Assembly (NCBI GenBank): GCA_905214605.1
Contig: CAJMMY010000090.1
Location: forward strand, 1 to 5,073
DNA from: an uncultured bacterium
Lineage (GTDB): Bacteria > Bacillota_A > Clostridia > Oscillospirales > Oscillospiraceae
Reading direction: 5' to 3'
DNA: 5,073 nucleotides
In this document: positions 1 through 5,073 of the stretch, piece after piece
Numbering within the stretch: position 1 is the first letter of the stretch
Layout: every line of letters begins with the position of its first letter
The notes under the pieces: model-generated
Database searches by the model: none
What the model was told of the DNA's origin: nothing
What the model saw: the letters and a program-made list of their open reading frames with translations, nothing else
Translations under genes and position numbers: made by a program

Positions 1-11
1 ATTACCATAAT

Positions 12-25
12 AATGTTGGAACATT
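12..25. repeat. Perfect short palindrome, possible operator
   Basis: AATGTT and AACATT form perfect 6-bp inverted arms around a GG spacer. The site lies just downstream of the -10 hexamer of the predicted leftward promoter, about where its transcript would start. That is a common operator position for a repressor. The symmetry is seen directly; the operator role is inferred. The arms are short and AT-rich, so chance occurrence is possible. The regulator, if any, is not in the window. Confidence 0.35.
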
Positions 26-28
26 TTG

Positions 29-56
29 ATTATACCACGCCCCCGCCCGCCTGCAA
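29..56 (-). promoter_or_regulatory. Predicted leftward (divergent) sigma-A promoter
   Basis: Read on the minus strand, TTGCAG (complement of 51-56) is followed after 16 bases by a perfect TATAAT (complement of 29-34). The -10 is preceded by TGG, an extended -10 motif. The start point would fall near position 22, inside the palindrome at 12-25. No start codon with a Shine-Dalgarno sequence is visible before the left edge, so the gene it would serve lies outside the window. A divergent regulator next to an efflux gene would be a familiar arrangement, but this is inference. Confidence 0.5.
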
Positions 57-89
57 AGCCCCTGGTGCAAAAACATTCCACCTCGCCCC

Positions 90-118
90 TTGACACCCCG
101 CACCGTGTATGCTATTCT
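90..118 (+). promoter_or_regulatory. Sigma-A promoter of the MATE transporter transcript
   Basis: A perfect -35 TTGACA (90-95) is separated by the optimal 17 bases from a near-consensus -10 TATTCT (113-118). The -10 carries an extended TG at 110-111. Transcription should start around 124-126. This gives a leader of about 140 nt before the transporter start codon, with the terminator hairpin at 167-205 inside it. So strong a promoter followed by an early terminator fits control by termination rather than by weak initiation. Confidence 0.82.
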
Positions 119-133
119 ATACCTACTAAAACC

Positions 134-177
134 CGGTGTGGATTTTTACAGCACTGCTACTTTTCGCCACACAACCG
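134..177 (+). promoter_or_regulatory. Candidate antiterminator pairing in the leader RNA
   Basis: GTGTGG at 136-141 is complementary to CCACAC at 167-172, the outer part of the 5' arm of the terminator. An alternative register pairs TGTGG (137-141) with CCACA (167-171) and adds CGG (134-136) with CCG (175-177) across a three-base bulge. Either pairing would exclude the terminator stem, giving a two-state switch. The complementarity is seen directly. It is short and much weaker than the terminator, so it would act only kinetically or with help from a ribosome or ligand. Confidence 0.3.
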
Positions 178-183
178 CGCTAA
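136..183 (+). CDS. Candidate 15-residue leader peptide (upstream ORF)
   Basis: A GTG at 136 opens a 15-codon frame reading (M)WIFTALLLFATQPR and ending at TAA 181-183. The stop codon sits in the loop of the terminator hairpin, and the last codons cover its entire 5' arm, so a translating ribosome would block the hairpin. That geometry is typical of ribosome-mediated attenuation leaders. Against it: the GTG is only about 11 nt from the predicted transcript start and has no visible Shine-Dalgarno sequence, so it would be read almost leaderless. A second GTG at 138 opens another frame that runs through the terminator to a TAA at 243-245, just before the transporter ribosome-binding site (35 codons). 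Either frame could be fortuitous. Confidence 0.35.
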   Translation: MWIFTALLLFATQPR

Positions 184-205
184 CGCGTGGTTGTGTGGTT
201 TTTTT
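167..205 (+). terminator. Intrinsic terminator in the leader: probable attenuator
   Basis: Positions 167-180 pair with 185-198 in an uninterrupted 14-bp stem (one G-T wobble, 177 with 188) around the loop TAAC. Seven T residues follow (199-205). This is a textbook Rho-independent terminator on the + strand. It lies about 42 nt after the predicted transcript start and 60 nt before the transporter start codon, with the promoter upstream and no complete gene between. Its job is therefore probably conditional premature termination of the transporter mRNA. The alternative is that it ends a tiny RNA or an upstream transcript from outside the window, but the strong promoter at 90-118 makes attenuation the better reading. 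Confidence 0.8.
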
Positions 206-246
206 GTGCCGTTTTTGCCCGCCATTTCCACTGCATTCCAACTAAA

Positions 247-252
247 AAGGAG
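247..252 (+). promoter_or_regulatory. Ribosome-binding site of the MATE gene
   Basis: AAGGAG is the only good Shine-Dalgarno sequence near the start of the transporter. It lies 13 nt before the GTG at 266 and 28 nt before the ATG at 281. The spacing is long for the GTG but unworkable for the ATG, so it decides in favour of the GTG start. Confidence 0.65.
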
Positions 253-265
253 CTACACTTTACCC

Positions 266-1606
266 GTGAACGATACTTTTATGAAAGAGCGGCCTATTTT
301 CCCGCTGCTGGTTTCCATGGCGCTGCCCATGGTGCTCTCCATGCTGGTCAACTCCCTATATAATATTGTAGACAGTTATTTTGTGTCCAAAATCAGCGAA
401 GACGCAATGACCGCCCTTTCTCTGGTTTACCCCATTCAAAATTTGATTCTGGCGGTAGCTGTGGGATTCGGCGTAGGCATCAACGCAGTGATTGCCTTCT
501 ATCTGGGTGCCGGAGACAAGGATACCGCCGACAAAGCTGCCACCCAAGGTATGACCCTGACCGTGGTGCACAGCGTTGTGTTCTCTCTGTGCAGCATTCT
601 CATCATGCCCATGTTTCTCCGGCTCTTTACGGATTCCGAAACCGTGATTGCGCTGGGTCTGCGGTACTCGAATATCGTATTCCTGTTCGGGATTATGCAG
701 ATTTTGGGCATTGCCTTTGAAAAGATTTATCAAGCCGTGGGCAGCATGAACATTTCCGTGCTCAGCCTCACCGCAGGCGGTGTTGCAAACATCATTCTGG
801 ACCCTCTGCTGATTTTCGGCATCGGACCGTTCCCCGAAATGGGCATCGAAGGCGCCGCATTGGCAACCGGCTTGGGGCAGACCCTTTCTCTGGTGATTTA
901 TCTGGTGGTCTACCGATTCAAAACCATTCCCGTCCGGTTTCGGAAAGAATACATCAAGCCGGAGCGCACCATGGTCGGCAAGCTCTATGCCATCGGGATT
1001 CCCGCAGCCTTGAATCTGGCGCTGCCCTCTCTGCTGATTTCCGCATTGAACGCCATTCTGGCTGCCTATTCTCAGGTTTACACATTGGTGCTGGGCATTT
1101 ACTATAAGCTGCAATCTTTCCTGTACCTCCCCGCAGGCGGAATTGTGCAGGGTATGCGGCCGTTGATTGGATACAACTACGGTGCCGGAGAGCATCAGCG
1201 GGTGCGCAGCATCTTCAACATTGTACTGGTCATGTCCGGTATCATCATGCTGATTGGCACTGCCATTTGTCAGCTGGTTCCCCAACCGCTGATGGAGCTG
1301 TTCACGCAGACCCCCGAGGCGATTTCCGCCGGAACGCAGGCACTGCGGATTATCAGCATCGGCTTTGTACTTTCGGCCGTCTCCGTAACCGCCTCCGGTG
1401 CATTGGAGGGATTGAGCATGGGCGTCTCTTCTCTGATGATCTCCCTGCTCCGGTACATTGTTATCATCATTCCCGCTGCATTCCTGCTCAGCCGTGTATT
1501 GGGCGCTGCCGGTGTGTGGCATGCATTCTGGATGACCGAAGCCGTTTCTGCGGTCGCCTCTCTCATCATCTATCGCCGAGCAATTCATCGTCCGGAAATG
1601 GGCTGA
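266..1606 (+). CDS. MATE-family multidrug/cation antiporter (446 aa)
   Basis: This is a polytopic inner-membrane efflux protein of the MATE family, which exports drugs or metabolites in exchange for Na+ or H+. The length is normal for the family, and the sequence is hydrophobic throughout with about twelve membrane segments in two homologous halves (roughly residues 12-215 and 240-436). Family signatures include PMVLSMLVNSLYNIVDSYFV in the first helix with acidic Asp36, VGFGVGINAVIAFYLGAGD (about 66-84), Asp179 in NIILDPLLIFGIG, and GMRPLIGYNYGAG (296-308) in the second half. The frame is open upstream to position 26, but that stretch covers the promoter and terminator. The GTG at 266 is preferred: it has the nearest Shine-Dalgarno, and its VNDTFMKE opening resembles starts common in clostridial homologues. 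The ATG at 281 is the alternative. The gene stands alone, with its own promoter, attenuator and terminator. The substrate cannot be read from the sequence, and no subfamily symbol is justified. Confidence 0.93.
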   Translation: MNDTFMKERPIFPLLVSMALPMVLSMLVNSLYNIVDSYFVSKISEDAMTALSLVYPIQNLILAVAVGFGVGINAVIAFYLGAGDKDTADKAATQGMTLTVVHSVVFSLCSILIMPMFLRLFTDSETVIALGLRYSNIVFLFGIMQILGIAFEKIYQAVGSMNISVLSLTAGGVANIILDPLLIFGIGPFPEMGIEGAALATGLGQTLSLVIYLVVYRFKTIPVRFRKEYIKPERTMVGKLYAIGIPAALNLALPSLLISALNAILAAYSQVYTLVLGIYYKLQSFLYLPAGGIVQGMRPLIGYNYGAGEHQRVRSIFNIVLVMSGIIMLIGTAICQLVPQPLMELFTQTPEAISAGTQALRIISIGFVLSAVSVTASGALEGLSMGVSSLMISLLRYIVIIIPAAFLLSRVLGAAGVWHAFWMTEAVSAVASLIIYRRAIHRPEMG

Positions 1607-1610
1607 ACTC

Positions 1611-1645
1611 AAAACCACGCGTTCGTCGCGTGGTTTTCTTTTTTT
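1611..1645 (+). terminator. Intrinsic terminator of the MATE gene
   Basis: AAAACCACGCG (1611-1621) and CGCGTGGTTTT (1627-1637) form a perfect 11-bp stem with a five-base loop. A C and seven T residues follow (1639-1645). It begins four bases after the transporter stop codon. Because the stem ends in A4/T4, it could also act weakly on minus-strand transcripts arriving from the convergent gene. Confidence 0.9.
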
Positions 1646-1651
1646 GCGCAG

Positions 1652-1684
1652 AAAAGGGCATTGCCGCGTAACACGGCAATGCCC
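1652..1684 (-). terminator. Intrinsic terminator of the minus-strand SLH gene
   Basis: GGGCATTGCCG (1656-1666) and CGGCAATGCCC (1674-1684) form a perfect 11-bp stem with a seven-base loop. On the minus strand the stem is followed by four T residues (complement of 1652-1655). It lies 34 bases past the stop codon of the large minus-strand gene. The U-tract is short, so full termination may also rely on the neighbouring hairpin at 1611-1637. Confidence 0.75.
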
Positions 1685-1718
1685 GAAAAATTATGGAGAA
1701 TGTCAGTTGCTTATCAGA

Positions 1719-4700
1719 TTACTGTGCGTATTGCAGCCAATCCGGGTCCGGGCGCAGACCTGCCCACCGTTCCGTTTTTCCGTCAGAGTTTACGGTATAC
1801 CGATGGCTGACAGTTGCCTCCTGCACCGCAAGATAATACCATGCCTCCGGGTTCTGATTGTCCGGCCAGATATGCATATCCCCGTCCAAATCTGCGGCAC
1901 TTTCCGGTAGGCGGCCCAATACGTGATTGATGAGGGTAATTGCCTCTGCCCGGGTAATGTTTCGGTCCGGTCGGAATGTGCCGTCCGGGTATCCTCTGAC
2001 CCAGCCCAGTCCGGCAGCCCGCTCCACAAAGGGCGCAGACCAATGCCCCGTCAAATCCGAGAACATCGTTTTGGACGCATTGGAGCTGTCAAATTTTGCC
2101 GCAATGGTGGCCAATTCTCCCCGGGTAATCCGCTGATTCGGTCCAAAGCTGCCATCGGGATAACCGCTGACAATGCCCAATTTTGCCATGGTTGCCACCG
2201 CCGTAGCATACCATGCCCCCGGCTCCACGTCGGAAAAGGCACAGACATTGGTCAGATTTGCCTGCCGGGTGTTTTCCTCCAACAAGCGGAAGAAAATCAC
2301 CGCCACCTCTGCCCGGCTGATATCTGCCTCCGGTTTCACCGGCCAATATCGACTGTCCGCAGTGAATTCCCCGGTTCGATAATCCTCCGGGTAGCCTACA
2401 ATGTACATGGTGTGGTCCTTGGTATTCAGCCGGGGCGGCTCATAGCTGCCCATACTTCCCCCGGAAACGGTATAGGACACCGTTGGGCGATAAAAGTTTT
2501 CCGGAACCCCCGCTGCTCCGTCGGAATCCACGGGATACAAGGTTGCAGCGATATTGGTGTGCAAACCGGCATAGCCTTTGCTGCCGTCAGCATCATAAGC
2601 GCCGTAGGTTCCCGGCGCGGTTTTGGGGTCGGTCAGCGCTACGGTATAGGTCAGCTGCACCGGGCGGAATTGACTCACCGGAACATGAATTTCCCAGGAA
2701 ATCTGCTCGGTATCCTGCAAATTTCCGGGGAGATAGGTCAGCGTGTAATCATATTCCGTTTCGCCGCCCTGTTCCCGCTTTTCAAAGCCGAATCGATTCT
2801 CTCCAATCACTTCCGCCTGCAAGGTAGTCTCTCCCACCTGCATGGACATGGCATCGATTTTCGGAATGAAATCGAAGTTGTATGCCCCGTCTGTATAGCC
2901 CATGGTGTCCAGCACTGAACTGCCGCCGGCAATAAGATAGTAAATCTCATCGTGAATGTCATCAAAGCTGACCCGCTTGCCGTCAGAGAGAAATTCCATA
3001 AAATTGGGGCCCCACGGATATTCCGTGCTGCCGCCGCTTTCCGCCGGGAGTGCATAGCAGTGATACCCGGCCGCTTGCGCCTCGTGATAGACCGCATAGG
3101 CCTCATACAGCGCCGTATCTACGGAGTTTGCATAGTCTCCGGCTTGCGCCGCCGGGGTGCAGTTCTCCGGCTCCGTGCCGTAGGGATAGTCATAGTCGGT
3201 GCCCTGACGCTCCAGCTGCTGTTTTACGGAGGTCAGCCACGCGCTCCAGCTTTTCGGTGCTGCGGACGTGCCGTATTTCGACGCCCAGTTGTCCGGACCG
3301 CACCAATGCTTTTCCCCATCGCCCATAAAGGACCATGCCACCGCCGTAGGCTCCGCACCGTGGAGATACGTGATTCCGTCGCTGACGGCAATCAGATACT
3401 TCCGATTGGCCGGGGTTTCCAAATCACCGTCCAACAGCGCCTTGCCTGCCAGCAACCCGGCATGGAGATTGGTTCCGCTACCCGCTGTCTGCTCCACCGC
3501 CGCTTGAATGGATCCATACTCCGTTGCCAAATCAAAAAAGGCGCCTTCATTGGCCACATTGGCCTGCTGATTGAAAATCACCACGCCTACCTGAATGCGT
3601 CCGGCAGTATGCTCCAACCGTTCTTTCAGCTGCCGCAGCATTTCCATTGCCTGCCGCTCCATGGCAGCGCTTGTGGATTTGTCCAGCACCAACACCACAT
3701 CGGTGGTCAGCGGTTCTTCCTTTGCAGGCAACGCCAAGGTGATTTGAGACCGATATGTTCCGTCCAGATTCGTTGCTGTTTTAGACTTGGAAACCGTCCA
3801 ATTCTGACCGGGGCTGTCCGGGTCCACGGGAACAAAGGGCGCGCCGTGGGCGGCTTTCAGCGCCAACGTGCTGTCGTCATCGGATTTCGGCGGATACACC
3901 GCATAGTAGCCGCTTTCTGTTTCCGGGATGGGTTCGCCCCACCGGTAACGGATTTCCGCCGTTTCAAAGCCGTCATAATACCAATCGGTAATTTTCCGCT
4001 GGGTGCTGCTCAAGATCCGCTTGCCGGACATGGTTTCCGCAGCAGGCAGCGTCACCGCATTGTTTTTGCTGCCGCCGGCATACACATCGTCTCCCAAGCT
4101 GCCGGCTGCGTTGTTATACAGTCCGCTCCCCGGAGAAACCGCAAGGGTGACGCCGTCTTTTACCGCGATTCCGCCGCCGTTTTTCCCTGCCGTATTGCCG
4201 GTCACGGACACGGCGGTGCCGAGAATCACATTTTCCTGCTCCCGGGGGTTGTCCCGCAGATTGACATTCCGGGCAAAAATGCCGCCGCCGTTTTCTCCCG
4301 CATCGTTGTCCGCAACGGTACCGCCATGCAGTTCAATGCCCCGCCAGTTGGTGCTCAAAATTCCACCGCCGCAGCCGTTCGGCGCTCTGTTTCCGGAAAT
4401 CTCTCCGCTTTCCATCACAAACCGGGAGCCGTTTCCTGCCAGATACACCCCACCGCCGCCATACATTGCAAGGCTCGTTTCGGCGCAATTCCCCGTTACC
4501 CGGGAATTTTCCAGAATGTATGTTGCCGTGATTCCGCTGGTGAACTGGATTCCGTCTGCCCGGGAGACATAGTTGGCTGCCCCGGCAGCAAGACCGCCGC
4601 CGTTGGATTTCGACCGATTCTGCGCCACAACGCTGTTTGTCAGACGGCAGGTAACGCTGCTTTCCCGATAACCGGAGGTTGCCATGTAAATTCCGCCGCC

Positions 4701-5073
4701 GGAGTTGTCGGCGGTATTCCCGGAAATCTCGCAACCGGTCAGGGTAACATTGCCCGATAGAATGGACAAGCCACCGCCGCTTTGCGCCGCATTTCCAGTC
4801 ACGGTCAAACGGTCCAGTTTCACCGGCAGCGCCTGCTGCAAGGTATCGTCGGCATGATTTTCCGACGGCTGATAGGTGCCGGAAACCGCCCGGCTAATGT
4901 TGATTCCGCCATTGGTACCCCCGGTAATGCTACCGTTGCAAACGGCAATTTCCGCCGCTGCGTCAGTCGTCAGAACGGAAATCTGTACCACCGGCGCCCA
5001 CTTTCCTGCGCCGCGCAGAGTAAATCCGTTCAGATTCAATGTCACCGGCTTGCCAATGGTAATGCTTTCTTCC
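1719..5073 (-). CDS. Large modular surface protein: beta-helix, vWA and SLH domains (N-terminus beyond the window)
   Basis: This is a partial gene: 1,117 codons are visible, ending in TAA. The frame stays open to the right edge, and the codons before the GTG at 5045 read EESITIGKP, which continues directly into VTLNLNGFTLRG. That GTG is therefore internal, and the signal peptide and true start lie outside. Counting residues from the codon at 5045, the order is: beta-helix entry strand (1-12); glycine-rich repeats (about 80-300); a linker with GDDVYAGG and ITDWYYDGF motifs (315-400); a vWA domain (about 447-715) with MIDAS residues Asp455-Ser457-Ser459, Thr525 and Asp556; a beta-rich module (about 717-865) with NPK-like LTDPKTAPGTYGAYD; three SLH repeats (877-1045); and a tail (1046-1108). 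SLH repeats in Firmicutes bind secondary cell-wall polymers, so the protein is probably exported and wall-attached. The vWA domain suggests metal-dependent protein or matrix binding. The ligand is unknown. Confidence 0.9.
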   Translation of the reverse strand, partial: EESITIGKPVTLNLNGFTLRGAGKWAPVVQISVLTTDAAAEIAVCNGSITGGTNGGINISRAVSGTYQPSENHADDTLQQALPVKLDRLTVTGNAAQSGGGLSILSGNVTLTGCEISGNTADNSGGGIYMATSGYRESSVTCRLTNSVVAQNRSKSNGGGLAAGAANYVSRADGIQFTSGITATYILENSRVTGNCAETSLAMYGGGGVYLAGNGSRFVMESGEISGNRAPNGCGGGILSTNWRGIELHGGTVADNDAGENGGGIFARNVNLRDNPREQENVILGTAVSVTGNTAGKNGGGIAVKDGVTLAVSPGSGLYNNAAGSLGDDVYAGGSKNNAVTLPAAETMSGKRILSSTQRKITDWYYDGFETAEIRYRWGEPIPETESGYYAVYPPKSDDDSTLALKAAHGAPFVPVDPDSPGQNWTVSKSKTATNLDGTYRSQITLALPAKEEPLTTDVVLVLDKSTSAAMERQAMEMLRQLKERLEHTAGRIQVGVVIFNQQANVANEGAFFDLATEYGSIQAAVEQTAGSGTNLHAGLLAGKALLDGDLETPANRKYLIAVSDGITYLHGAEPTAVAWSFMGDGEKHWCGPDNWASKYGTSAAPKSWSAWLTSVKQQLERQGTDYDYPYGTEPENCTPAAQAGDYANSVDTALYEAYAVYHEAQAAGYHCYALPAESGGSTEYPWGPNFMEFLSDGKRVSFDDIHDEIYYLIAGGSSVLDTMGYTDGAYNFDFIPKIDAMSMQVGETTLQAEVIGENRFGFEKREQGGETEYDYTLTYLPGNLQDTEQISWEIHVPVSQFRPVQLTYTVALTDPKTAPGTYGAYDADGSKGYAGLHTNIAATLYPVDSDGAAGVPENFYRPTVSYTVSGGSMGSYEPPRLNTKDHTMYIVGYPEDYRTGEFTADSRYWPVKPEADISRAEVAVIFFRLLEENTRQANLTNVCAFSDVEPGAWYATAVATMAKLGIVSGYPDGSFGPNQRITRGELATIAAKFDSSNASKTMFSDLTGHWSAPFVERAAGLGWVRGYPDGTFRPDRNITRAEAITLINHVLGRLPESAADLDGDMHIWPDNQNPEAWYYLAVQEATVSHRYTVNSDGKTERWAGLRPDPDWLQYAQ
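1911..2417 (-). repeat. Three SLH repeats (cell-wall anchor)
   Basis: SLH1 (2280-2417) reads YIVGYPEDYR...ISRAEVAVIFFRLL with extra residues in its central loop. SLH2 (about 2091-2237) has FSDVEPGAWYATAVATMAKL, GIVSGYPDGSFGPN and ITRGE. SLH3 (about 1914-2066) has FSDLTGHWSAPFVERAAGLG, VRGYPDGTFRPD and ITRAE. The GYPDG and ITRxE motifs that define the family are clear in SLH2 and SLH3. Three repeats are the usual number for wall-polymer binding. They are followed by an acidic, Trp-rich tail, ADLDGDMHIWPDNQNPEAWY, and the C-terminus. Confidence 0.93.
2451..2897 (-). other. Beta-rich module after the vWA domain
   Basis: Residues 717-865 alternate short hydrophobic strands with polar loops, as in KIDAMSMQVGETTLQAEVI, YDYTLTYLPG and VQLTYTVALTDPK. 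A run near GTYGAYDADGSKG leads into NIAATLYPVDSDG and ends at RPTVSYTV. Similar stretches follow vWA domains in other clostridial surface proteins. The fold looks like an immunoglobulin-like or pilin-like sandwich that would act as a spacer or stabilise the vWA domain. I cannot name the family with certainty. Confidence 0.5.
2901..3707 (-). other. vWA domain region within the surface protein
   Basis: The core strand DVVLVLDKSTSAA gives the DxSxS metal-site motif (Asp455, Ser457, Ser459). TNLHAGL supplies the conserved Thr525 and LIAVSDG the conserved Asp556, so all MIDAS residues are present and metal binding is expected. After the Asp556 strand comes an extra segment of about 75 residues (563-640) rich in Trp and Gly, with cysteines at 582 and 629. 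The fold then resumes with helix ALYEAYAVYHEAQAAG and strand YHCYALP. Confidence 0.85.
4146..4808 (-). repeat. Glycine-rich beta-helix repeats (Pmp-like)
   Basis: Seven GGG(I/L/V) turns occur at about residues 90, 116, 149, 197, 226, 253 and 290 (counted from 5045). Most are preceded by a strand and an S/T-G-N type turn, as in ISGNTADNSGGGIY and VTGNTAGKNGGGIAV. The spacing is irregular, from 26 to 47 residues. This pattern matches right-handed parallel beta-helix proteins, including the polymorphic outer-membrane protein (Pmp) repeats of Chlamydia and many secreted adhesins. In the DNA it shows as recurring CCGCCGCCG on the + strand. The entry motif NLNGFTLRG near the right edge belongs to the same fold. 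Confidence 0.8.

Noticed and set aside
125..205. Known riboswitch upstream of the MATE gene
   Set aside because: The leader before the terminator is only about 42 nt, and I recognise no conserved aptamer core such as guanidine, yybP-ykoY or preQ1. A short unknown aptamer cannot be excluded.
26..265. 80-codon N-terminal extension of the MATE frame
   Set aside because: The extension overlaps the -35, the -10 and the leader terminator. It is Pro- and Cys-rich rather than membrane-like, and the ribosome-binding site lies at 247-252.
356..1618. 420-codon open frame on the - strand
   Set aside because: It is antisense to the MATE gene. The translation is His-, Asn- and Gln-rich with no membrane segments or domains, as expected from the complement of a membrane protein gene.
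1923..2918. 331-codon open frame on the + strand
   Set aside because: It is antisense to the SLH and beta-rich part of the surface protein, with no ribosome-binding site and no domain. It is a shadow frame.
2952..4760. 602-codon open frame on the + strand
   Set aside because: It lies wholly antisense to the SLH surface gene. Its translation is rich in Arg, Cys, His and Ile without recognisable domains, and the minus-strand frame has clear vWA and beta-helix motifs. It is a shadow of GC-rich coding DNA.
4146..4808. Recurrent CCGCCGCCG as a CRISPR or tandem DNA repeat
   Set aside because: The units are short, irregularly spaced and in frame with the Gly-Gly-Gly turns of the beta-helix, so they are explained by the protein repeats.
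5043..5045. GTG as the true start of the surface protein
   Set aside because: The frame continues upstream to the window edge with residues that complete a typical beta-helix entry motif, and there is no signal peptide after the GTG.

Overview
The window suggests a Gram-positive Firmicute of the class Clostridia, most like gut Oscillospiraceae/Ruminococcaceae. The reasons are moderately GC-rich coding DNA, consensus sigma-A-type promoters, intrinsic terminators with U-tracts, and a large cell-surface protein ending in S-layer homology (SLH) repeats. This placement is an inference from gene style, not from a marker gene.

Layout: (1) Positions 1-265 are a regulatory region. A likely leftward promoter overlaps or abuts a perfect palindrome at 12-25 and would drive a gene beyond the left edge. 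A strong rightward promoter (90-118) starts a leader of about 140 nt. Inside that leader is a complete intrinsic terminator (167-205), lying between the promoter and the only downstream gene, so it looks like an attenuator. A short reading frame (136-183) ends in the terminator loop. (2) Positions 266-1606 encode a full-length MATE-family multidrug/cation antiporter on the + strand. (3) Positions 1607-1718 are a compact convergent intergenic region with two hairpin terminators. (4) Positions 1719-5073 hold one very large minus-strand gene whose N-terminus lies beyond the right edge. It encodes a modular surface protein: glycine-rich beta-helix repeats, a linker, a von Willebrand factor A (vWA) domain with an intact MIDAS, a beta-rich module, three SLH repeats and a C-terminal tail.

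The two genes converge and show no sign of a shared pathway. The transporter appears to be an inducible drug or metabolite exporter under attenuation control. The minus-strand protein is probably a wall-anchored adhesin or binding protein. The most interesting part of the window is the MATE leader: promoter, short upstream frame, competing hairpin and terminator in about 115 bp, which is the architecture of ribosome-mediated transcription attenuation. I see no mobile element, tRNA, rRNA or CRISPR array. No remaining gene-free stretch exceeds 300 bases.
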